DNA from: Eubacterium sp. An11
GTDB lineage: Bacteria > Bacillota > Clostridia > Lachnospirales > Lachnospiraceae
Reading direction: 5' to 3'
DNA length: 64,000 nucleotides
NCBI RefSeq assembly: GCF_002161065.1
Contig: NZ_NFLV01000006.1
Span: 117,858 to 181,857, forward strand
Of the stretch, positions 58,940-64,000 are shown in pieces (the first letter of the stretch is position 1; every line of letters starts with the position of its first letter). Both the position numbers and the translations under genes were made by a program. A model generated the notes under the pieces. That model ran no database searches. It had not been told where the DNA came from and worked only from the letters and a program-made list of their open reading frames with translations.

Positions 58940-59813
58940 CCGTCACCGCCTCTTTCTCCGTGCCTTTCTTCTCCGTTTCTTTCTTTCCTCCGTCAAACGG
59001 ATCGCTAATTTCAGTTTCATCTGCCGGGAGGGCAATCTCAAAATAATCCTCACGTTTTGCCATCCCATCCCGCAAGGCAACATATACCTTTTTCAGTCGG
59101 ACAAAATCATTTTCAGAAAAGGCATCACTCCGGCATCCAAGATATTTTTCAATCATCGGAAGCGTAACAGAAAACTCTTTTTCAAACACTCTGGCCATCG
59201 TTCTTACTCTGTCAACAAGCGGCTCCTCATATCCTTCCCGGAGTGTTTTATTGCACTGCTCTACCGCCGCTTCTACAACATCGCCAGGGACAATGCCAAG
59301 GATACACGCCCTTACTCTCCTTGCTGCCTGATTTGCCACCATCTCATAAATATCTCTTGGATCTGTCAACGGGTAATCCCCCCTCCTGGTATGACGAATA
59401 TGTGGAACGCTGAACATTTTTGTTTGCCTTGCGTTGGTTTCCAAATCCCACGCATATGCCATAACCTGACTGACTCCGTTCCTCTGCTCCAGCTCCATGA
59501 ATCCAAAATCAATATTTCCCCAGTTCTGCGCAATCGCTTCCGCAAGACGGATAGACGGACCGGTAATCTTTTCTCCTCCTCTTGGGTACTCATACATGGA
59601 GCTTTCTGCCAGCTTCATTCTCTGACACGCCCTGATGATATTATTAAATGCAACGACCTGATCTCTTGGAAATTTCTTTGCGGCAAGCATCGCAACCTGC
59701 ACTTCCTGAGCCTGCCGTGCTACCATCATTTCAGTCTGTGATGTTCTTGGCACCTGTACCTTTTCCTGCTCCTGTGGCTGTCTCGTAAAATCTACGTTTG
59801 TCACTTCATTCAT
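58929..59813 (-). CDS. Phage recombination-module protein (annealase-type, tentative)
   Basis: 294 residues. The central part (GGEKITGPSIRLAEAIAQNW, then GNIDFGFMELEQRNG, YAWDLETNARQTKMFSVPHI, DPRDIYEMVANQAARRVRAC) is a phage family that travels with exonucleases and behaves like RecT/Rad52-type annealing proteins. The C-terminus is a charged tail. It overlaps the nuclease gene by 11 nt. Family name is not certain. Confidence 0.7.
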   Translation of the reverse strand: MNEVTNVDFTRQPQEQEKVQVPRTSQTEMMVARQAQEVQVAMLAAKKFPRDQVVAFNNIIRACQRMKLAESSMYEYPRGGEKITGPSIRLAEAIAQNWGNIDFGFMELEQRNGVSQVMAYAWDLETNARQTKMFSVPHIRHTRRGDYPLTDPRDIYEMVANQAARRVRACILGIVPGDVVEAAVEQCNKTLREGYEEPLVDRVRTMARVFEKEFSVTLPMIEKYLGCRSDAFSENDFVRLKKVYVALRDGMAKREDYFEIALPADETEISDPFDGGKKETEKKGTEKEAVTDAD

Positions 59814-59843
59814 TGTGTTGTACCTCCTTTTTCTCTGAAATTT

Positions 59844-60068
59844 TTATATATTCGAGCCTTCCACCGCCATCATTCCTGCCAGATTTATGTATGCTCTGAA
59901 AAAATATTCCTTTATCACATCTGGCAGCAGCAGCGGAAGGTAGCTCTCATCTTTCCCTGCAGCTTTTGCTTTCCTTCTGGCGTATTCCAGAAGATCCTCA
60001 TACTCTCCGTCTTGCAGTTTGTACCCCTCTTTTTCCATGCTCTCCCGTATTTCTCTGTAGTCCTGCAC
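59844..60068 (-). CDS. Small early protein
   Basis: GTG start at 60068 with GGAGGAG upstream; 74 residues, helical (YREIRESMEKEGYKLQDGEY). Unknown. Confidence 0.6.
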   Translation of the reverse strand: MQDYREIRESMEKEGYKLQDGEYEDLLEYARRKAKAAGKDESYLPLLLPDVIKEYFFRAYINLAGMMAVEGSNI

Positions 60069-60249
60069 CTTTTCTCCTCCTCATTTTTTTGATATATCCC
60101 TCAACCGCAAATACCGCTGGGATAATCAACCATTCACCCCCAAAAGCCATGTATCCCCGCTCTGCATACGCGATTCGTAATGCGATTCCCATTAATACAC
60201 ATCCCACGCATAATGCAATCCAATGCCTTATAATCCATTTTTCCAACAT
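59998..60249 (-). CDS. Small membrane protein
   Basis: 83 residues with GGGAGG upstream. Two hydrophobic segments (WIALCVGCVLMGIALRIAYA; GGEWLIIPAVFAVEGYI) and a very basic end. It overlaps the next gene by 71 nt. A membrane role in exclusion or immunity is possible but not shown. Confidence 0.55.
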   Translation of the reverse strand: MLEKWIIRHWIALCVGCVLMGIALRIAYAERGYMAFGGEWLIIPAVFAVEGYIKKMRRRKGAGLQRNTGEHGKRGVQTARRRV

Positions 60250-60280
60250 CTTTGTTTTCCTCCCTCGTTTTTCACCTTAT

Positions 60281-60376
60281 CTACCTCATTATGGATATAA
60301 TCTGGACTGCCAGAAATATCACGGCCGCATCAACGGCATATACCTTTAATGCTCTCACCACATCTTTTTTACGCAC
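60281..60376 (-). CDS. Very small membrane peptide, 31 aa
   Basis: GTG at 60376 with AAGGAGG 8 nt upstream. A basic start (RKKDVVRALK) and one hydrophobic helix (AVDAAVIFLAVQIISIM). It overlaps the end of the upstream gene. Confidence 0.5.
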   Translation of the reverse strand: MRKKDVVRALKVYAVDAAVIFLAVQIISIMR

Positions 60377-60521
60377 TTTTTATTTCCTCCTTTATCTCCG
60401 CATTTATGAATATTCCGAAATCAATTTCTGGCATGTGTTCCAGCTCCCTTGTCAAATCCTCATCGGTCTCAATTCCATATTTGTTTTTCAATATTTTTGC
60501 CAGTCTTTCTTTCAGTTCCAT
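60369..60521 (-). CDS. Small early protein, 50 aa
   Basis: ATG at 60521 after GGGGCGGATG. MELKERLAKILKNKYGIETD, acidic helical end. Unknown. Confidence 0.65.
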   Translation of the reverse strand: MELKERLAKILKNKYGIETDEDLTRELEHMPEIDFGIFINAEIKEEIKSA

Positions 60522-60533
60522 CCACATCCGCCC

Positions 60534-61010
60534 CTATCTCTTCTGATATTTCTCTGCAAGTATCCGAAGTTCTGAAATCGCACTCTCCAGTGTTTCCAGT
60601 GTTTTTACAATCTTGCTGAACTCTTCCTGCTCATCCGCTGATATTTCCCCGTCTGCCGCAATAGAAAGCAGGTTTTTCTTCATCTCCCTTATATCCTCAT
60701 CATCCAAGCTGTTCAGGATTTTTACCGTAATGCCCTGTAATCCGCTTTCTTGAACGGCAAGAGGAAAATCCTTTCCTATCGGACATTCGTGTTTGCAGTA
60801 ATAATTTTTTAATTCCGGCTTCCCGTATAAATCGCTCATCATTACAACACTATCCGGAGGAACATTCTTTGTAACTCCCAACTCATAATTGGCAAGTGTA
60901 GATGTGGAAACACCCAGCATCTCTGCGGCCATTTCTCTACTTTTCAGTTTATCGTTATGCTCTGCGGCTTCTTTTCTACAGGCAAGATATACATTTTCAA
61001 TCCCATTCAT
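60534..61010 (-). CDS. HTH regulator, early
   Basis: 158 residues from MNGIENVYLACRKEAAEHND (GGAG upstream; longer frames start at 61025 and 61067). HTH in SREMAAEMLGVSTSTLANYE. A Cys/His pair (YYCKHECPIG) and a C-terminal helical coil follow (LETLESAISELRILAEKY). Second gene of the rightward-to-left early operon. Confidence 0.8.
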   Translation of the reverse strand: MNGIENVYLACRKEAAEHNDKLKSREMAAEMLGVSTSTLANYELGVTKNVPPDSVVMMSDLYGKPELKNYYCKHECPIGKDFPLAVQESGLQGITVKILNSLDDEDIREMKKNLLSIAADGEISADEQEEFSKIVKTLETLESAISELRILAEKYQKR

Positions 61011-61063
61011 ATAGTCACACTCCATGTTTTTTTGCCATCCATTGTCATATAATTGAATCAAGG

Positions 61064-61270
61064 TCAATCATAATCATCATCCGCATCGGATATATTTAAA
61101 AAGTCACTGATACGTTTTCGGACTGGAGGGCTTATTACTCTTCCGTTTAACACGGACGATATATATGATCTGTTGTATTCCAGCTCAGCAGAGAGGTCTT
61201 TTACAGCAATATCATTTTCTATCATTGCAATTTTTGCCCGCTTACACCAAGGAGACAATTTTTCTGTCAT
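61064..61270 (-). CDS. Cro-like small HTH protein
   Basis: 68 residues. The HTH is AMIENDIAVKDLSAELEYNR, then SYISSVLNGR. First gene of the early operon, divergent from the repressor gene, the place of a Cro/antirepressor switch protein. Confidence 0.8.
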   Translation of the reverse strand: MTEKLSPWCKRAKIAMIENDIAVKDLSAELEYNRSYISSVLNGRVISPPVRKRISDFLNISDADDDYD

Positions 61271-61317
61271 ATCTTCTCACTCCTTTCTTTACATATTGGT
61301 GATTTTGCTTTAAAATG

Positions 61318-61358
61318 AAGATTGATTTAATCTTTATTTTCATCTTTAAATCAATCTT
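61318..61358. repeat. 13-bp inverted repeat in the early leader
   Basis: AAGATTGATTTAA (61318-61330) and TTAAATCAATCTT (61346-61358) are perfect inverted repeats 15 bp apart, 50-90 bp before the Cro-like gene. Could be an operator for Cro or an mRNA hairpin. Confidence 0.6.
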
Positions 61359-61385
61359 TAAAATCATCTTACATTTGTTATATTA

Positions 61386-61431
61386 ACTCATTTTATTGAG
61401 TAAGTCAATACATTTACTCAATTTTATGAGT
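61386..61431 (-). promoter_or_regulatory. Early promoter and paired operators between repressor and Cro-like gene
   Basis: Operators ACTCATTTTATTGAGT (61386-61401) and ACTCAATTTTATGAGT (61416-61431) are palindromes 30 bp apart. On the minus strand -35 TTGACT and -10 TAATAT are separated by 17 bp, and the first operator fills the spacer exactly. The second operator covers the repressor promoter/leader. Confidence 0.82.
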
Positions 61432-61449
61432 TTATTTTAAGGAGGTATT

Positions 61450-61803
61450 ATGTTTTACGATAACTTCAAATCTGCTTGTGAACGTCATGGAACGAATATA
61501 ACTGCGGTCCTAAAAGAATTGGGACGCGCAAGCGGAAATACTGGAACCTGGAAAATGGGGCGATATCCAAAATTGGATATCGTCATGGAAATTGCAGAGT
61601 ATCTCCATATCAGTACAGATGAACTTATCTATGGAATAGGACAGGCTCCATATTCAGAAACTCAAAATAATGAGCTGCCTATTGATAATGAGTGGATTGA
61701 GATTATCTCCCACATTCCTGCTGACCGTCAGCAGATGTGCAAAGACTTTCTCCGTACCCATATGGTTGTCCCGGAAAAATATACTGATTCCAAGAAAGCG
61801 TAA
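61450..61803 (+). CDS. Prophage repressor (CI-like HTH)
   Basis: 117 residues, AAGGAGG upstream. HTH in SACERHGTNITAVLKELGRA, then YPKLDIVMEIAEYLHISTDE; the C-terminus is short (IDNEWIEIISHIPADRQQMC). It lacks a LexA-type peptidase domain. It should bind the ACTC(A/G)..GAGT palindromes next to it and those at 14.2, 15.95 and 18.4 kb. First gene of the plus-strand lysogeny block. Confidence 0.85.
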   Translation: MFYDNFKSACERHGTNITAVLKELGRASGNTGTWKMGRYPKLDIVMEIAEYLHISTDELIYGIGQAPYSETQNNELPIDNEWIEIISHIPADRQQMCKDFLRTHMVVPEKYTDSKKA

Positions 61804-61857
61804 TATCAATGGAATACTTTAATTATTGTCTCAAAAACAGAAATGGAGGGAATGCAG

Positions 61858-62022
61858 ATGTCTGAACGTGTCACCGTCACGCCACAGGAACCCGCCGTCC
61901 CAGAGCAGGACGCTTTTATCCTGGAGCTCCAACGGCTCCTTGCCTGTTACCAGCTCGCCACAAAAGAGGACAGACAAATCGTATGGGCGGCACTCAATAA
62001 ATATGTGCCGCATATCATTTAA
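61858..62022 (+). CDS. Small protein between repressor and integrase, 54 aa
   Basis: ATG at 61858 after GGAGGG. MSERVTVTPQEPAVPEQDAF, then ILELQRLLACYQLATKEDRQ is acidic and helical. It could be a directionality or repressor-partner protein; no evidence beyond place. Confidence 0.65.
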   Translation: MSERVTVTPQEPAVPEQDAFILELQRLLACYQLATKEDRQIVWAALNKYVPHII

Positions 62023-62027
62023 GGACA

Positions 62028-62049
62028 GCCCCGTGCAGGGGCTTTTCTT
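62028..62049 (+). terminator. Intrinsic terminator between 54-aa gene and integrase
   Basis: GCCCC/GGGGC stem with 5-nt loop followed by TTTTCTT, 20 nt before the integrase start. Integrase would need read-through or its own promoter. Confidence 0.65.
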
Positions 62050-62069
62050 ATATAAGTGAGGAAATTATC

Positions 62070-63797
62070 ATGGCAAGAAAAAACAATCTCAAAATCATCC
62101 AGAACGCCTCCACAAAGCAAACAAAGGTTGCAATTTACCTCCGTGTCTCAACCTCTTATCAGGTTGATAAGGATTCTCTTCCTATGCAGAGAAAGGACCT
62201 CATAGCATACTGCAATCTCATCCTCGGCACGGATAATTACGAAGTCTTTGAGGACGCTGGATATTCAGGAAAGAATACGGACCGGCCGGCATTTCAAGAA
62301 ATGATGAAAAGAATACGCAATGGAGAATTTACTCATGTTCTGGTATGGAAAATCGACAGGATTTCAAGGAATCTCATTGACTTCGCAGAAATGTATGAGG
62401 AACTCCAATCACTCCGGGTGACCTTCGTAAGCAAAAATGAGCAGTTTGACACCTCAACCGCAATCGGTGAGGCTATGCTCAAAATCATCCTTGTGTTTGC
62501 AGAATTGGAACGTAACATGACTTCCGAGCGTGTCACCGCAACCATGATCTCCAGGGCAAACAATGGATTGTGGAACGGCGGGAGAATCCCCTTTGGATAT
62601 GACTATGATCCGGACAGTATGACGTTCTCCATCCGGGAAGATGAAGCCTCTATATGCCGGATGTTGAAAGACGATTATATCCAGAACAGATCACTTACCG
62701 GAACAGCCAGGATGCTCAATACCTCCGGACATCTCACCAGGGCAGGTGCCGAATGGACTCCCACTACTGTTTGGATTATCGCATCCAGTCCCTTCTATGC
62801 TGGTATCTACCGATACAACAGATACAAGGGTACCGAAAACAGAACCATAAACCCGGAAGATGAGTGGGTAATGATACCAAACCACCACCCGGCAATCTTC
62901 ACACTTGAAGAGCATGAAAAGATGCTTTTCATCCTCGAAGAAAACAGCAGACAGAAAAATTCTGTCGGGAAACAATGCAAACGCACAAACATCCACATCT
63001 TTTCCGGCATTGTATTCTGTGGGAAATGCGGAAATAAGCTGACGGCCACCCCGGGGAGAAAACATGCTGACGGCTACCGCACTTCCGTATACTCCTGCCC
63101 GATGAAGAGGAAATCCAGCGAGTGCGATAACCCGGCGGTCAATGATCTCATCATAGGGGAATTTGTTATCAACTATATCCTGAATATGCTCAATGCGAAG
63201 AAAACTTTCTCCAAAATCTACACGCCGGAAGAACTGGAAAGGCACCTTCTCCACGGCAGCACATTCTCTGATATCTCCCATATTGAGCAGGACGGACTGA
63301 ACGATTTCTTCAACCTCCTGTCCAGATACGGTTCCGATAATTCTTTCGTGTTCTCCATCAAAAAACCGCGAAAGAAACGTGCAGCCGTAAATCCAGAACT
63401 CAGCGCGCTCAGAAAGGAGAAAGAAAAACAGGAACGTGCCATGCAGAGGTTGCAAGATTTATATTTATATTCGGATAATGCCATCTCAGAAAAGGATTTT
63501 ATTTTGAGAAAAGCAGACATCTCCAAACGCCTTGACGATATTAACGCCCAGCTTGGAATGATCACAAGAAATTCAGATTCTATTCTCTCGGATGAAGATT
63601 TCATCAAACAGGCAAGCCACCTTCTCATCCAGAAAGAATTACAGAACAAAGAATATATTTATTTCAAAAACCTTGCCGCCAACGTATCACCGGAGATCCT
63701 TAAAGCCTACATGGACACGATTCTGGATTCCGTTTATATGGTGGATGGGCAGGTTTCCTCCATCGTTTTCAAGAATGGTCTGACTCATAAATTGTAA
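62070..63797 (+). CDS. int: Large serine integrase
   Basis: 575 residues. Resolvase domain (about 14-165): VAIYLRVSTSYQVDKDSLPM with the catalytic Ser in RVST, then DAGYSGKNTDRPAFQEMMKR, IDRISRNLIDF and RNMTSERV. Recombinase domain about 190-290 (NNGLWNGGRIPFGYDYDPD). Zinc ribbon CGKCGNKL ... SVYSCPMKRKSSEC near 320-360. Coiled coil about 440-500. It catalyses phage integration. The adjoining attachment site should lie just 3' of it. Confidence 0.96.
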   Translation: MARKNNLKIIQNASTKQTKVAIYLRVSTSYQVDKDSLPMQRKDLIAYCNLILGTDNYEVFEDAGYSGKNTDRPAFQEMMKRIRNGEFTHVLVWKIDRISRNLIDFAEMYEELQSLRVTFVSKNEQFDTSTAIGEAMLKIILVFAELERNMTSERVTATMISRANNGLWNGGRIPFGYDYDPDSMTFSIREDEASICRMLKDDYIQNRSLTGTARMLNTSGHLTRAGAEWTPTTVWIIASSPFYAGIYRYNRYKGTENRTINPEDEWVMIPNHHPAIFTLEEHEKMLFILEENSRQKNSVGKQCKRTNIHIFSGIVFCGKCGNKLTATPGRKHADGYRTSVYSCPMKRKSSECDNPAVNDLIIGEFVINYILNMLNAKKTFSKIYTPEELERHLLHGSTFSDISHIEQDGLNDFFNLLSRYGSDNSFVFSIKKPRKKRAAVNPELSALRKEKEKQERAMQRLQDLYLYSDNAISEKDFILRKADISKRLDDINAQLGMITRNSDSILSDEDFIKQASHLLIQKELQNKEYIYFKNLAANVSPEILKAYMDTILDSVYMVDGQVSSIVFKNGLTHKL

Positions 63798-63826
63798 ACG
63801 GTAGATATCTCGTACCTGTACAAATC

Positions 63827-63863
63827 TGGAGCAAACCTGTATGATAAGGACAGATTTGCTCCA
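63827..63863. repeat. Imperfect inverted repeat after the integrase gene
   Basis: TGGAGCAAACCTGT and ACAGATTTGCTCCA pair at 13 of 14 positions with a 9-nt loop. It stands between integrase and the converging right-edge gene: a terminator without a T-run, or part of the attachment site. Confidence 0.5.
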
Positions 63864-63867
63864 ATCT

Positions 63868-64000
63868 CTATTTCACTTCTCCTTTTCCGGATTTCCGGCA
63901 GTTCGCCGGCAGGTTCGGTGACCACGGGAGCAGGTCTTCCAGAAATCCACGGTCCGTGTCATCCAGATGTTTCGGGATCTCTGTGAGAAGATGCTCAAAA
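63868..64000 (-). CDS. 3' end of an unrecognised gene, partial (right edge)
   Basis: The last 43 codons of a frame that enters from the right edge and stops at TAG (63868-63870). The part has FEHLLTEIPKHLDDTDRGFL, then EDLLPWSPNLPANC. It lies outside the integrase and is taken as flanking chromosomal or other mobile DNA. Family not recognised. Confidence 0.5.
   Translation of the reverse strand, partial: FEHLLTEIPKHLDDTDRGFLEDLLPWSPNLPANCRKSGKGEVK

Noticed and set aside
4081..63817. The 8-bp word TCGTACCT occurs at 4081-4088 and again at 63810-63817, near both prophage ends.
   Set aside because: An 8-bp match is about what chance gives for windows of this size; no longer shared core was found, so attL/attR are not annotated.

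Overview
The window is one end-to-end prophage of about 59 kb in a Bacillota chromosome. The style of the genes (PBSX/XkdE-XkdU-type head and tail genes, strong AGGAGG ribosome sites, small hydrophobic type I toxin-like peptides, large serine integrase) suggests a Clostridia host, probably a Lachnospiraceae-like gut bacterium; this is inference, as no rRNA or other marker is present. Host DNA is seen at both edges: a heterodimeric ABC exporter with its TetR regulator (1-3.9 kb) on the left, and the 3' end of an unrecognised gene on the right (63.87-64 kb).

Layout. Right end, plus strand: a small HTH repressor, a 54-codon gene, an intrinsic terminator and a large serine integrase (61.4-63.8 kb). 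The rest of the phage is almost all minus strand and is read from right to left: early genes (HTH proteins, annealing-type protein, Fe-S PD-(D/E)XK nuclease, HerA-like ATPase, replisome organizer, DnaC-like loader, RusA, MazG; 61.3-52.7 kb); a late-type regulator and a repeat-rich candidate late promoter (52.6-51.8 kb); a predicted DNA-hypermodification cassette (ParB-like, TAGT-type glycosyltransferase, radical SAM; 51.8-49.2 kb); terminase, portal, capsid, connector and contractile-tail genes (49.2-27.3 kb); a diversity-generating retroelement, DGR (26.3-23.2 kb); the lysis region with a tandem Tad2-like protein (23.2-20.2 kb); a type I toxin-like unit and a plus-strand lipoprotein 'moron' (20.1-18.5 kb); and a left arm of small genes (18.4-4.5 kb) run from three near-identical promoters that carry the same palindromic operator as the repressor control region.

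The main system is the DGR. It has the order target gene - avd - template repeat (TR) - reverse transcriptase, plus a second target gene 16.8 kb away in the left arm. The two variable repeats align to the TR without gaps; 25 of 26 substitutions fall on template adenines. Each variable repeat is followed, 38-40 nt downstream, by a GC-rich hairpin with a GRNA tetraloop, a feature that marks DGR target sites. One retroelement therefore appears to diversify two different C-type-lectin-fold proteins, one at the end of the tail operon and one inside an early-type, repressor-controlled operon.

Other notable points are a textbook A AAA AAC slippery site joining the two tail-assembly-chaperone frames, two copies of a 29-residue hydrophobic peptide unit with convergent antisense promoters, and two 9-nt homopolymer tracts in coding sequence.
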